Positions 46,260 through 59,372 are shown, counted from the first letter of the stretch. The stretch: 64,000 bases of DNA from Ailurus styani (GCA_002007465.1 LNAC01000860.1:193225-257224); one strand, 5' to 3'. Numbers and translations are program-made. The notes: generated from the letters alone by a model not told the origin.

Positions 46260-47030
46260 ATGTATTATATCCTAGACATTCTGAATATTCTTATAAAATC
46301 TTGTGCCTTATTTAAATCTATGGAGAATGCTGATGCTGTTGTTTGGCCAGGCATTTGATTTGATTACCTTCTCACCACAAATTCCAACCCACATTCTGCA
46401 GGCTGATGTCAATGTTGTTTTCAAAGGCTAGGAAGGGCCATTCAAGTCTGCCCTGGGTGCACACCATGTAGAAGTTACTGAGACTTGCATGGAATTCTAT
46501 TCATTAAACACATTCTCCGAGTAGATGGTATGCTAATCATGACCAGATGCATAAATGTGCAGGTTGTAGTGAGTTCAGAAATTCACAAACTTTATGGAAT
46601 TGTTTCCTGAGCCCCTCCTCTCAGCTGTCTCCCCTGATACTCTCTGATACCCTGAAATGCCCCTTTTCAATCCTCTAATCAAAAACAACCCACTTCTGTG
46701 ATGCCACCAGAGTAGTGGGAGGATTGAGACACATTAAAATAAACAAACAAAATAAACAAATACACGCTTTTTGATTTAGCCCTGCCCTCAAAATGACAGC
46801 TTCACAAGATAGGAAGGACATCTCCCTCACTCACTGCTTTTGGCTCCTGCTGTTTCCCTGCTTCTGTGGCTATTGCCTTTGCCACAAGATTGCCAGGGCA
46901 TAACAAATAGAGAAAAGGGAGACAAAAAGATGGGGGATTTCTCCCTTCTCTCTGAACTTCAGGGCTTCTCTTTTCTATTCCTTGAGCCAGAATTAGAGGG
47001 TATCTCTTGGCTCTTTCCCTGTCTGCTTCC
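46260..47030. other. Unassigned sequence
   Basis: No recognisable gene; short frames on both strands near 46800-47076 match nothing I know. Confidence 0.4.
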
Positions 47031-47046
47031 AATACTGACTCCTAGA

Positions 47047-47163
47047 TTTTGTTTTAATTGTTTAAATTTTAAGTAGGCTCCATGCCCAACATGGGATTTG
47101 AACTCACAACCCCAAGATCAAGAGTCGCATGTTTGATAGTCAGCCAGCTAGGTGCCCCTCGAC
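47047..47163 (-). mobile_element. Old short tRNA-derived SINE
   Basis: Same family as 37610, reversed (GGATTTGAACTCACAACCCC, ending CAGCTAGGTGCCC). Perfect 13-bp duplication ACTGACTCCTAGA at 47034-47046 and 47164-47176. Confidence 0.88.
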
Positions 47164-47179
47164 ACTGACTCCTAGACTG

Positions 47180-48660
47180 TGGACCACACTGAATTCAGGC
47201 AGGGATTAGCAGAGAGGGGAAAATGGTAAACTCACCTCGAGCTCAGTGGTATTTCAACTGTGGTGTCTTCCCTCATCTACATGCTGATATTTACTTTTCA
47301 GAGACCTCAGCTGGCTTCACCACGCATTTTGCCCTGGCTTCATACTTGTATCCCGGGGGCAGAAAAGGTTAGAATGGTTTTATTCCATTTTACCTAAAAC
47401 CTAAACTCTCTTAGTGAGTTCTGCAAAATCATTCTGACCATAATTTCCCCAAGTGTGCAAGCAGTACAGAATGAGATGTACAGAACTACAAATATATAAA
47501 TACTAAAATGTGTGTCGAGAAGAAAAAAGTGTTCTTAAAGGTATGCATAAAGCTAATACGCTGTTGGACTATGGCCTCTTTGTCGCTTGAAAACATTGTC
47601 CCTCCGATCAATGATGAAATCCTCTGAATAAAGAAAGTCTAAAGAAAGAATAAATTCAAGGAACAGTTGGGTTTGGAGAAAAAGCTGATGAGATACACAC
47701 AACTATCCAGGTATTCAGTATTCCTCACCTCAAAGAATATTAAAAAACAAACTTAGACATATTTGTTCCACTTTCTACTAGGACATACGTCCACAGGTTA
47801 TCACCATAACATCCAGAGAGTTACAAGTTAAAATGTAACCCAGGCTCTGCCAAGCATCAGCACTAGAAGCAGAATCTCTTCACAAAACGAGACTCCTGTG
47901 CTACCCAACATGGTCAAACTCAGCTTTCATTTATCGAACAAAAAGAACATTCTGCTTCTTCAAACCACTGAGGGCAGGATACGCTCTTTACAGGAAACAG
48001 CCCAGAGCCAAGAAGCCTAATGGAAGTTTCATTTATTATGGTTTTAACCCAGACATCCTCCCCAGCCGGCTGCTAGCAACTGGCCAAATAAAAAAAGAAC
48101 AGCAACCCTTTTAAATGCCAGCCCCAAAGTATCTGACTGAACCTGCACCGCAACCACTGTGTGAATAAGAAACACAAAGGCCGAAGGAGGTTTGATGTTA
48201 CTCAGTAACACTGAGGGAGACTGTGCTTCTCAAAATTCTCCTTCAGCGTAAATAGGAAGAAAAGGGTTTGTTTTCACGATCTAAATATCAAATGACAGAG
48301 CAAGTGGTTACACTTAGTCTGAATGTGTCATTACTATCTTTGTAGTGAATCATTAAAATATTTTTATCACCAATAGAAAGAAAATTTAATATCACACCCT
48401 GTTAAAATTGGGGGGAAGAAAAATTTAAACTGAATTCAATAAAAGTGAAAATCTGATGGCATACGCATCCTATGGAAAAGCATAAAGGCAAGTGATGTTC
48501 TATGGAAGGATTATTTAGCATTCTGATAGAACAGGGCTAAGACTCTACATCTGCCTATATTTAATTATGCTTGTAGTAGAAATAACTTCCCCACCACAAA
48601 AACGTCATCGAAAGAAGACTCTCCTTAATAGAAAGGTCTCTCCAGATCAGTTTCACCTAA
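47180..48660. other. Unassigned sequence without obvious repeats
   Basis: About 1.5 kb with no SINE, L1 or long frame that I can recognise. Confidence 0.4.
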
Positions 48661-48675
48661 GAAACAGAAAATGCA

Positions 48676-48848
48676 GGTGCCTGGGTGGCTCAGTAGGTTA
48701 AGTGCCTGCCTTTGGCTCAGGTCATGATCCCAGGGTCCTGGGATCCTGCTCAGCAGGGAGTCTGCTTCTCCCTCTCCCTCTGCCCTTCCTCCCTGCTTGT
48801 GCTCTCTCTCTCTCTCTCTCAAATAAATAAATAAAATCTTAAAAAAAA
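48676..48848 (+). mobile_element. CAN-SINE with internal deletion
   Basis: Perfect 14-bp duplication AAACAGAAAATGCA at 48662-48675 and 48849-48862. About 25 bp of the body are missing after GGTCCTGGGATC, which jumps straight to CTGCTCAGCAGGGAG. Confidence 0.94.
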
Positions 48849-49175
48849 AAACAGAAAATGCACCTGCTTTTAAAATAAATCTTTTCTTTTCCCCCTAAAA
48901 ATGCAGCTTCCCAATCAATCACTCAACTTGCTACTAAATTTGTAATCCAACTGAGGGAGAAGAGATCATTCTACAAAATAGACATATTTATAAATATAAC
49001 AGGGGGACAGAAACCCCTCCAAAATTAAGATCAAGCAGGATGGATGCATTTTTTAATCCCACTACACATGTTCCTGGAAAGAAGCAAAATGCATTAACAG
49101 AGAAGCAGTTCCTGTCTCCTCTGGTTAACACCATACTCTGCCCCACCACTAGTCTCTTTAAAATGTCATCTACAG

Positions 49176-49363
49176 GGGCGCCTGGATGGCTCAGTGAGTT
49201 AAAGCCTCTGCCTTTGGCTCAGGTCATGATCTCAGGGTCCTGGGATCAAGCCCCGCATCGGGCTCTCTGCTCAGCGGGGAGCCTGCTTCCCCCTCTCTCT
49301 CTGCCTGCCTCTCTGCCTACTGTCAAAATAAATAAATGAAATCTTTAAAAAATCAAATCAAAA

Positions 49364-49418
<55 letters not shown>

Positions 49419-49450
49419 AATAAAAATAAAAAATCAAATCAAATCAAATC
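49176..49450 (+). mobile_element. CAN-SINE with expanded AAAT tail
   Basis: Complete SINE body, then a long (AAAT)n tail at about 49361-49420 and (AAATC)n to 49450. Perfect 10-bp duplication TCATCTACAG at 49166-49175 and 49451-49460. Confidence 0.94.
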
Positions 49451-49739
49451 TCATCTACAGAAAATGGTCCCAGAACTGCTCCTCTCTTTATCCATCATTT
49501 ATAATTCATACTCCACTTAGAGAGGATTGGCGGAAAGGAGAAGGGGCTGAGGTTTCTGAAGCCCTGGGTTTACACTCTTATTCCAACCTCTGATAGGATA
49601 ACCACAATTACACTGTCTTTCTGAAATGACCAGAATGAGTCTCACAAACAGTATACATGATTTTTAAGCAAGCCCTGACAAGTTAACCTTCCATTCAACA
49701 AAAGAATAAAATAATTGTGCAGAAAAGCACAATTAGCAG

Positions 49740-50270
49740 GTCTGAGATTGCTGACCTAATCCTGCTTGCAAGGTTAGTCCTTGGCTGGTATCTGGGAACC
49801 TAAGATTTTGGAAGGTTTCCCATCACCCTAACTGACAACGACTCATTGTGAGAGTGAGAGTGACTCCCTGTGCCTAAATTGTACATGCAGACAATTTATG
49901 CTGAATACCTGCTTTCCTTCTAAGACATTGGAATTTTGGTCCATGCTAGGCAGAGGGTATCTATGTGACCAGTTCCCAATAAAAACCCAATGGAAAAAAA
50001 TTCCCTAATGAGCATCCCTGGTAGACAACATATCACACATGTTGTCACAATTCATTGCTAGAGGGATTTAAAATGTCCTATCTGATCCCACTGGGAAGTT
50101 GGTGCCTGGTTACCTCCTCATTTCCTATGTACTTTTCTCTTTGCTGATTTTGTTTTGTATCCTCTTCTAGAGTAAATCATAGTTGTAAGACTAAATACTG
50201 ACCCCTGTGAGTCCTTCTAATGAGTCACCAAATCTGGGAGCAGCCTTAGGGACCCCCAGTTATAACTTTA
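49740..50270 (+). mobile_element. Probable ancient solo LTR
   Basis: Organised like a mammalian retroviral LTR: begins near TGAGATTGCTGACCTAATCC, has CCAATAAAAACCC, then TTTGCTGATTTTGTTTTGTA, and ends near GAGCAGCCTTAGGGACCCCC. No internal viral genes lie beside it. Family not identified. Confidence 0.5.
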
Positions 50271-50279
50271 ATTTGCTAT

Positions 50280-51585
50280 TTAGCATAAGTTGCTAAAATG
50301 GACAGATTTGGAAGAAGTGAAAATATTTTAAATTATTGATTTATTTCCTACCAGGAGTGAAAGAAAACAAAACAGGCGGGAAAGGAGAATGGGGAGGGGG
50401 GGGAAGAGGTGGAGAAGAAGAGCAAAATCTTATTACAACATTGAAATTTTAAAAAATACAAGTGAGAACAGGAAGCTCAACTTAAGGAATAAACTGATAG
50501 GTCTTCAAGGGAAGTGGAGAGATGAAGGTGATCAAATCTGCGGCATCCTATGGGCCATGCTTATCTGAGTGGCCTACAGAAACATTCCAGAGGAACCAGA
50601 AACCTAACAGCTGAGAAGAAGTAACCCAACTTTCTGGGGAAAGGTGGTGCTCTGACAGCAAAACTGAGCCATCTTTGTCTGGACACCTTGCAGGACATCT
50701 CAGTGCTATCAAAGAACACAGACCATTGTTTTTCCCAGTGTTTTCCACCATATCTCTTTAGATATGAGATATGACATTTAGATATGAGATATTTTATCTC
50801 AGTCTAGAATTCTAGCAGCTAATTCTTTATACTCATTACAAAGATATAAACAGTGGCTCTTGGAGACCATAAAGGCAAATTTCTGCAGCACACTATGCTT
50901 CACTTTAACTGCACTTAAAGAAATTAAGTAAAAAAGCTAAGAATTCATTTACCCCTAGGTCAAGTACCATGGACTTCTTTTCCTACTTACGACTTTTGCT
51001 TTATCACTACCCTGTGATAGGAGCTAGGGAGAGCATATCCCCCATCAAAGTCCTTTGCACTCATGAAATAAATACGAAAGTGGGGGCTGCAGCACTTTAT
51101 CACTATATTTACCCTAATAAGTTCTTCTCTAATCTTTCCTGGTTTTTCCTGTTCTAAATAGTTGTAAAGGCCTGCATCTGACCATACATTTTGGCCTGCC
51201 TGACATTTTTCATTCTTCATTCAACTCAGTCCACAATAATTCTCAGATCCCTGGATTAGATCTATTCAAACATTCTCAGCTTTGGTTTTGTATTCCCACA
51301 TCCACTCCTGTTGCTGTTCTTTTATATTCAATTTCTTCAGTGTGTGTAGAAAATTATAGAACAGAACATACCAGTGACACACCTATGGAATAAAAACTTA
51401 AATACAATTACATTTTCTGTGCGCTCCTCTCTGATGACTTTCCCATCACACCCTGCTGGAAGTAATCAATATTCTAAAACTGCATTTACTGTAATCATGT
51501 ATTTTGTTATATATCATTCAAGGATAAACACAGTACTATTTTTCAAGATTATAAACTCGATTTAGTATACATTTTATATAAGGAG
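50280..51585. other. Unassigned AT-rich sequence
   Basis: Contains a short direct repeat TTTAGATATGAGATAT at 50757-50792. No gene recognised. Confidence 0.4.
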
Positions 51586-51605
51586 TATATTATGCCATGC
51601 TTTTC

Positions 51606-51800
51606 TTTTTTAAAGATTTTTATTTATTTATTTCACAGAGGGAGAGAGATCACAGGAGGCAGAGAGGCAGGCGGGGGGGGAGGGGGGAAGCAGGCTCCCT
51701 GCCGAACAGGGAGCCCAATGCGGGCCTCGATCCCAGGACCCTGAGATCATGACCTGAGCCGAAAGCAGAGGCTTTAACCCACTGAGCCACCCAGGCGCCC
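51606..51800 (-). mobile_element. CAN-SINE, young mustelid type
   Basis: Perfect 15-bp duplication TATGCCATGCTTTTC at 51591-51605 and 51801-51815. It sits within old antisense L1. Confidence 0.95.
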
Positions 51801-54384
51801 TATGCCATGCTTTTCAATCAACATTAACTTCAAAAACTGTATCCATAATGATAAATGTAGCTTTATTAAAGTCATTTTAAAGGTGGTATAATATTCTGTT
51901 GTGAGAAGATGCTATAATTTATTAATTTTCCTGCAGCTGGATACTTAAGATACTCTATTTTACCACTAAAAACAGAGTTAAGGAGACTTTATAAAAGCTA
52001 TTTTTCGATTTGTGTTCTGGTGCTAATGTTAGTTTTTCCAAGTTTTTTCCATCAGCTCTGGACTGCCCCAATAAAAGTGGTTAGAAACATGTGCGGAATG
52101 GTTGTTTTAATGACCACAGTAGGAGACATAACTCATACTCAGTGGGTGCAAATCAGAGTTATGAAAGGTATCTTACAAGAGAGACTTGTCCTGCCCAAAT
52201 TAACAATAAAGCCTCATTGAGAAACACCCTATCTCGGAGTTGAATTGTTGACTTGTAGGTTATGTGTATCCTAAACTTGACTAGCTAGGTATTGCCAAAC
52301 TGTTTTCCAAAGTAGATATATTAACTAATATACCTAACATCAGCCAATAAGTTCTGTTGTGCAATGTCTTTGCCTGTACCTACTATTGCAAGATTTTTTT
52401 TAATATTTGCCAATCTGAAATTGTGAAAGGGGACCCATTATTCTATTGGGTTGATAGCTTTGTTTTCTCTTATTTGAAACAGTACTTTCAAAATTTTGAT
52501 AATAATGCGTCCTTAGTACTTTCGGCTACAAAACTCTACACCCAATATGCAGCTTTAAAAAAAATTAGGTGTCAAGATTCACATTTGAAATAATTTTGAT
52601 GAGTTCAATTTATCAATATTTTTTTATTTGCATGCTGTGTTTTTGTGTGTGGCATGTATGTGGTGGGTATAGTTTAAAAATCCTCAGGATCACTAATATA
52701 TTTTCAAATATTTTCTTAGAAAAGTTCTGAAGTTTTACATTTCACAGTCATTTGTACTATCCTAAATTGTTACTTATGGTTTTAGGGAGGGTGAGATTTT
52801 ATTTTTTTATCTATGCACATAATCAAATTTCAAGGAAACTTTTTATTAATAAAACCTACCCTACCTCCCAGTGATGCACCAGGCCATCTCTACCAGGTAT
52901 ATAATTTCTGTATATAAGGTCTGTACCTAGTTATTGATACTTGTGCCAATATCACATAATTAATTACTATAGGTTTGATATCTAGCTGGGTAAGGTCCCA
53001 CCTTGTTGTGGTTCTTCAGATTGGTTTCCTTATTCTCTGTTCTTCCACGTAAATTTTAAATCCATGTATTCGTCTAATACTCCCACCCCAAATAAAAGTG
53101 GTGAACATTTTAGTTGGCAGCTGCTTTACAAATCAATCTGAGGACAGCTTCAAGATATCGTTATCTTCCTAGCCACGAATATGGTTCTTTTCTATGTCTT
53201 TTTTTTTGTAATAGACTTTATTTTTTAGAACACTATCAGATATACACAATAACTGCACAAAACTACGAGTGTTCCCATATATCCCCTCTTCTCCCCAACA
53301 TTTCTCCAATTATTGCCATCTGTCATTAATGTTGTATATTTGTTACAACTGATGGAGTATTACTGATATATTATTATTAACTGAAGTTCCTAATTTACCC
53401 AAGAGCTCTCTCTTTGTAGTATATGTTTCTGAGTTTGGACATATGTATAATGTAAGGAATCTACCATTATAGTATCATACAGAATAGTTTTCGCTGCTTT
53501 AAAAATTCCCTCTGCTCCACCTATTCATTCCTCGTCCCCTTCCCCTGACCCCCTGGCAACCACTGATCTTTTCACTATCTCTATAGTTGTGCCTTTTCCA
53601 GAATGCCATATAGTTGGAAACACATTACACAGGTTTTTCAAACAGGCTTCTTGCACTTAGTAATATTTATTTACATTTACTTCATCCCTTTTTCTGGCTT
53701 GATAGATAGTTCATTTATTTTTATTGCTGAATAATATTCCATTGTATGGATTTGCCATAGTTCACTTCTCCATTCAACTGCTGAAGAACATTTTGGTTGC
53801 TTCAAATTTATGGCAATTATGAAAAGTTGTTGAAAACATTTGTTTACAGATTTTTGTGCAAACATAAATTTTCAAATGATTTCAGTAAATACCAAGTAGC
53901 ATGATAACTGAATCATATGGTATCTGTAACTCTTAACAGTCTTTAATTGATCATCAATTACACATATACAAATTTTCATAATAGGGAACTTGCACATATT
54001 TTGTCAAATGAATTTCTAGGTACTTCATAGTTTTATAGTTATTGATATTTATATTATATTTTCATTTTCAGTAGCTAGTACAGAGGAAAACAATTGACTT
54101 TTACACATGGATTCTAATTCCTACCATCTAGTTGAGGTCATTTATTAATTCTAATAATTTGTCTGTAAATCATAATTCTGGTTTTCCATGTAGATCACTA
54201 AATTATTTTCAAATGATGACAATTTCGTTTCATCTTTTCTAAAATACCTATTCTTTTTCCTTTCAATTCAATAGGTAAAAGGATATTGGTAATATATTCT
54301 ATATCGTTTTTCTTGATCAGGCTCTCAAAGGGTTTATTAGTTTACTAACTTTTCTAAAGCTAACTTTTGTTGATTTTATGTATT

Positions 54385-54481
54385 TATTTCTGATGCGGGG
54401 TATGATCCCTCAGCCCTGAGATCATAAGCTGCGCTGAAGTCAATACTTGGACGCTCAACCAACTAAGCCACCCAGGCACCC
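54385..54481 (-). mobile_element. Old partial CAN-SINE
   Basis: Reversed head region ending AACTAAGCCACCCAGGCACC, lacking most of the CT tract and tail. Diverged. Confidence 0.8.
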
Positions 54482-54567
54482 TGTCGTTTCAATTTTTAAT
54501 ATGTTTTTAAATTAGTCTGAATAGACACAAGCTATGAGTGTGTGTGAATGTGGACTCTAGAATTTCT

Positions 54568-54643
54568 TTTTTTTTAATTTTATTTTTATTCTTTGCCCAA
54601 GGGGTACAGGTCTGTGAATCATCAGGCTTACATCTTTCACAGC
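54568..54643 (-). mobile_element. 76-bp L1 3'-end insertion
   Basis: Poly-T, then the reverse complement of the same L1 3' end seen at 21751 (CACAGACCTGTACCCCTTGG type). Perfect 20-bp duplication ATGTGGACTCTAGAATTTCT at 54548-54567 and 54644-54663. Confidence 0.93.
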
Positions 54644-55199
54644 ATGTGGACTCTAGAATTTCTATATGGGAAAGGACTGAAGGCTGTAATCGACCCGGAA
54701 GTGGTATCTTAGGGGAAGAATCTTAAAGTTGTACTTGCCTAGAAAACTATTGGTGTGTAGATTGTATATTTATTTGGTGTGGTTCTGGGTAAGGGAAGCT
54801 GATTAAGGTGAGGGGAGCAAGGTAGAGCCTTCCAAAGACAAGCTGCCACTGTGAGTGTGAGTTTACAAATCTATATTCATGGTAACAAAGGGATTGGACA
54901 GGAAACAAAACAAAACAAAACAAAAAAACAAACCTCCTTCATTCTTTCTATATCCTTTGGGTTTGATTTGTTGTTTTAGTGTGTTTTTTTTTAAATTCTT
55001 GACATCTTATTTATCCATTTAATGCTACAAATTTCCCTCTAAGCACTGAATGTGTTGCATCAAACAAGTTTTGGTGTATCACATTTTCATTACCACTTAA
55101 CTCAAAATACGTCCTAATTTCCATCTTAAATTCTTCTATAGGATAGTTTTTGTTGTTGTTTTGTTTGTTTACTTGTTTGTTTTTAAAGGTATAGTGCTT

Positions 55200-56280
55200 G
55201 GTTCTAAAAAAGAGATGGGATTATCTTGTTGTCTTCATGTTACTGACTTCTAGCTTAATTCCTAAGAATGAAGTCAGAATGGAAAAATCCATATGTTTTC
55301 ATTCCTCTGCAAATGGAGGCTTTCTTTACAGCCCAATTTATGGTCAATCTGCAATTCTTGGGTTCTATATATGTCAACTATTTGAAGCTGACTGTGCTGC
55401 TTAGACCTATGTTCTTCTGATTCTTCTGTTTTATTGTTTTATCAGTAAAGAAAAGAAGGGAGGGTACTGAGCAACAGTAATGATATTGAGTTAACAGGAC
55501 TCAGTAAAAGAAATGAGAGGAAAGGGGATGTCAGGATTGAGTCCAGCCCAATTAAAAAATACTTGAGCTGTTTACTCACAAGTGTATATTGTGGGATCAG
55601 TCTTGGTTTCTCTGCATTGCAGAAGTTCAACTGGAGAAGCCATATTGTTAGCTGATTACATGACTATGGAGCTGAGAGATCATGTCTAGAGACAAGAGTT
55701 TGGAGGATTGGCATTCAGATTATGGTCACTGCAGGCACAGTAATGGATGACCTTGCCAAGAAGAGTATGAAAGGGAAAGATGGCATGAGCCTATGGAACT
55801 CCAGCACTGAACAGTCTGTTAGAGCAGGATAAACTTGCAAAGGACATTAAAATGACATAGCCAGAGAGGATGAAAAAAAGTGTGGTGTCACCTCATGACA
55901 ACTAGAAACCAAAACAGAGAAGACAAAGGAAGGGTGTTGTATAGAGGAAGTGGTCAAGAGCATCAAGAGCTACTTGCAGATAACACCAGTCCTGAGAGCA
56001 TCCACTGGCACAACGGAGCTTATTGGTAATCTGGGTATGACTTGTTGTGGGGGCAGAAGGGGAAAGAAAGCCTAACTGGGGTAAGTTCTGAAGGGTGTAG
56101 GAAAGGAAAAACTGAAGACAACAGATAAAATTAGGCTGAAGGGGAGGAAGGATGTAGGTCAGCTGAGAATACTTGATCATGGTTAGAGGTGGATGGACGT
56201 AATACTCTTGCTAAAGGTACGTGTTTCTCTGGCTGCAGTGTTCAGTCAATAATTACCTCTTGACAAAATTGCTCCCCACC
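55200..56280. other. Unassigned sequence
   Basis: No gene, SINE or clear L1 recognised. Purine-rich in 55450-56170. Confidence 0.4.
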
Positions 56281-56288
56281 ACTTTCCA

Positions 56289-56349
56289 GTGCATACGTGC
56301 ATGTGTGTGTGTGCGCACGCACGCATACACACACACACACACACACACA
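56289..56349. repeat. 61-nt alternating purine-pyrimidine tract (TG/CG/CA)
   Basis: Uninterrupted alternation: a TG-rich half, a GCGCACGCACGC core and a CA half. Confidence 0.95.
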
Positions 56350-57580
56350 GAGTCATAAACATACATACACACAATTTTCTTGATTCCCTTATCAGAATAT
56401 TTCTTATCTGTCATGGAGCTACAGACCCAAATTTTGAAAACCAAGCACTGTCCAATAAACAACTGCATACTTTTAATATCTCTTACATATCAAGTGTAAG
56501 GGAAAGTAATTTACTTCTTCACACAGTTGAGTTTAATGGCCTCCCATTAAACCACACACTGACCCCTTACCCAGTATCTACAAGGCAAAACAACTGCCAA
56601 ACCTCAAATGTCCTGCCAAACATGAGTCTCACATTTAAAGATGCTTCATCTAGAATGACCTGCAGCCTCACAGAACACCTGAAGTATCTTTAGAACCTTA
56701 CTGGCAGTGGGATGGAATTAGGGGAAGATGTTAATTTCCAGTAAAAATCGTATCCCTCTTCAGTAAACAGCATATTGTAGAAGCCATCTTAAGAAATAAA
56801 AATGTGACTGAAAGGTAAGCCCAAAAACAGACATTAATTTAGAACAAAGGAAGCCTTAGACACATCTTTCTATGCCATTTCTGGTGTGAAACAGAACGTG
56901 TTTAACAAACTGTATACCTGTCAGCTACAGAATCAATATCAATGTTTCAGAATGCAAAGCAAAATCTTTCAGAAATATGGCTATACCTACCAAAAGCAAG
57001 AAGAAACTTTGCACACAAACACATACCTTTCAAATGAACATCGCACATAGTTTATCATTGCCCTACTTTCAAAACACCAAGCCAGTAGTTCCTTTTATGA
57101 CAGAAACTTTCAAAGCACTCCCCAAGCCCAACCAAAACCTATGTCCAGAAGCAGCACAGACCTATTGTCTCTCCAAAGAATGATTATGCCTCCTCAAGGA
57201 AGCCAGGACAACTTAATAATTCTAATATGCCATGGACAACTTTATTGATGACTTCTACACATTTACAACCAATTTAAAAACAAATACTCAAAGACAATCA
57301 CATCATCTAACCTATAAGGCCATCTTACCTGAAAATAAAAGTTTCATGCTTTCCTCACTTAAAAGTGATGGAGGAGAACAAAGAAATCCAATTCTTAGAA
57401 AACCAGGTACCCACTATCTCTTGTAATATTTGTCAAAATTGTTTAGGTAGGGAGATTCTAGTAAACAATTCCATCATCTGAATTAAAAACAACGGAACTA
57501 GCAGAAAGTATAACTTTATGCTAAACAAAAACAGCCTTGGTATTCACTGAACATAGTCAACCACAACGTACCCTCTTCCT
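56350..57580. other. Unassigned sequence
   Basis: No repeat family recognised. Short plus-strand frames at 56977-57426 are AT/C-rich and match nothing I know. Confidence 0.4.
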
Positions 57581-57589
57581 TTGCTATTT

Positions 57590-58140
57590 TTACTCATTCA
57601 TTTATTCAATAAATATTTGCTGCATCTATGCTCTATGATATTACAGCCACTGGGGAAACATCAGTGAACAACACAGAGTCTTTGCTTTCATCAAACTTAT
57701 GTTCTACTTGGAAGAGACAGACAACAAGCAAAAATATATTGAGTACATTGGTCATGTGATGGCCAAAGGAGAGCTGAGGGGATGGGGTGGCTGCAGACAG
57801 TCAGGCTGCCATCTTTACATCATGCATCAGGAAAGCCCCCTCAGATAAGGTGAGCAGAGAACAGAAGCAGTGAGGGAGACAGCCAGGTGGCTGCATGAAG
57901 GGGAAGCACCTTCCACACAGAAGACAGACCAAAGAAGCGTGGAAGGTCCAGAGCAGGGCAGAGGTCTCTGGAAGACTGACAAACAGGAAGGAGGCCAGGT
58001 GATTGGAGCAGAGCCAGGGGATGGACTGGGAGAAAGTGAGTTCAGCGGAGAGCAAGAGGTCAGATCAGGCAGATCCTTGAGAGCCACAGTGAGGAGCCTG
58101 CATTTTACCCAGAGTGGGTTGAGAAGACACTGGAGGGTTA
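57590..58140 (+). mobile_element. L2-type or similar ancient repeat
   Basis: Wording typical of L2-like interspersed repeats: CATTTATTCAATAAATATTT, CACTGGGGAAACATCAGTGA, then CTTGAGAGCCACAGTGAGGA. Frames on both strands at 57801-58258 are shadows. Confidence 0.55.
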
Positions 58141-58259
58141 AAAAGGATGCAAATGATTCTCTACTAGTTCCTACTACATGTCGGGTCCTGTGTTCACGCT
58201 TCTGCATACATCGTCGGCAATGCTCAGAATGATCGTATAGATACATATTTTCACTCAAA

Positions 58260-59080
58260 ATTCACCAATGAGGAAAATGCAACTTTTTTGGGGTTCACAG
58301 GAAGCACTGCTGGCATTTAGAATAGGACAATTCTTTGTTGTATGGGACTGTCCTGTGCACTATAGGATGACAGTTACCAACCCCAACCTCTACCTCCCAT
58401 ACACCAGCAATGCCCCTTGTCACTGTGACCCTCAAAAACATACACATTTTCAAAGGTTCCCCAACAAAGACACTACTTCCACTAGCTAGACTCGCTGTGC
58501 TGTCCCTGCCGTCTCTACCACCTTGCTCTCCCTCCTGTGTTTTATCCGGCTAGCTGAAAATGGGCAACTGGGACAAAATCCATAAGAAGGATGCGTGCAT
58601 TAAAATTTAAAAAAAAAAAAGGATGGATGGATAGGTGAATGAAACACTTTAAAGTTGACTGTTTTCTCCACTGAAACCATTCATTGTAGATATCCTCCCT
58701 TGTTTCAAATTCTAAAACAGTATCACTGTCAAATATCACCATTGGAACACAATCATCCAGGTCAGAGAACAACATAATATTCTTCAGGTTCAGAGTTGGC
58801 CCTTGAGAGACCCTGGAGCAATAAAACAATTGCCTGGAGACCTGAGAATATCATGGGCTCTGAGCAAAATACTCAGGTGAGAAGGTTTTCTTATGAACCC
58901 TAGGTATATTAAAATGTGCTTGAGGAAAACTAACAAGAGCTACTAGGAAACTGTCCACAGTGGTGCATAATCATATGCACGTGAGTCTGATCAGTTCTGT
59001 CCTTTCAAAGCTATTATGAGACTGCTTACATAAACACTGAAAATTAATACTGAGACATCAGTTTTTAATAAGTCTTTATA
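58260..59080. other. Unassigned sequence
   Basis: A15-type run at about 58608-58620. No gene or repeat family recognised. Confidence 0.4.
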
Positions 59081-59091
59081 AGGCAGGCGTT

Positions 59092-59372
59092 GAAAAAGAT
59101 ATGACTCAATATTCTCAAAGTTGGAGGCATCAACCTGTATTATTATCTGCCTAAGATATCAATTATGCTTACAAATGAACTTGATCAAAGCTTGAAAATT
59201 AGCAGAATTTGAAACCAAGCCTAAATCTTCATAATGCAATTTGTGAAAAGATGTGACTCAAGATAACCAAAGTTGCAGGGATAAATCTATATTATTATGT
59301 GTCTAAAACATTAATTATGCTTTATAGCTGAAAGAGAGTTTCAAAATTGGCAGAATTTGAAACCAAGCCTAA
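59092..59372. repeat. Diverged tandem duplication, about 150-bp unit
   Basis: Copy 1 (59092-59226) and copy 2 (59244-59372) share, in order, ATGACTCAA/GTGACTCAA, CAAAGTTG, TATTATTAT, TTAATTATGCTT-like and GCAGAATTTGAAACCAAGCC. Offset is 148-152 bp. Family unknown. Confidence 0.8.

Larger units (their letters stand above)
51820..55200 (-). mobile_element. Mosaic of ancient L1 remnants, antisense
   Basis: Repeated antisense-L1 wording: ATTGCCAAACTGTTTTCCAA (52290s), TTGCTGAATAATATTCCATT (53720s), CTAACTTTTGTTGATTTTAT (54360s), AAATTTCCCTCTAAGCACTG (55030s). Younger insertions interrupt it at about 54385 and 54568. Confidence 0.65.

Noticed and set aside
57827..58258. Complementary long frames on both strands
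   Set aside because: They overlap an ancient interspersed repeat; neither resembles a known protein.
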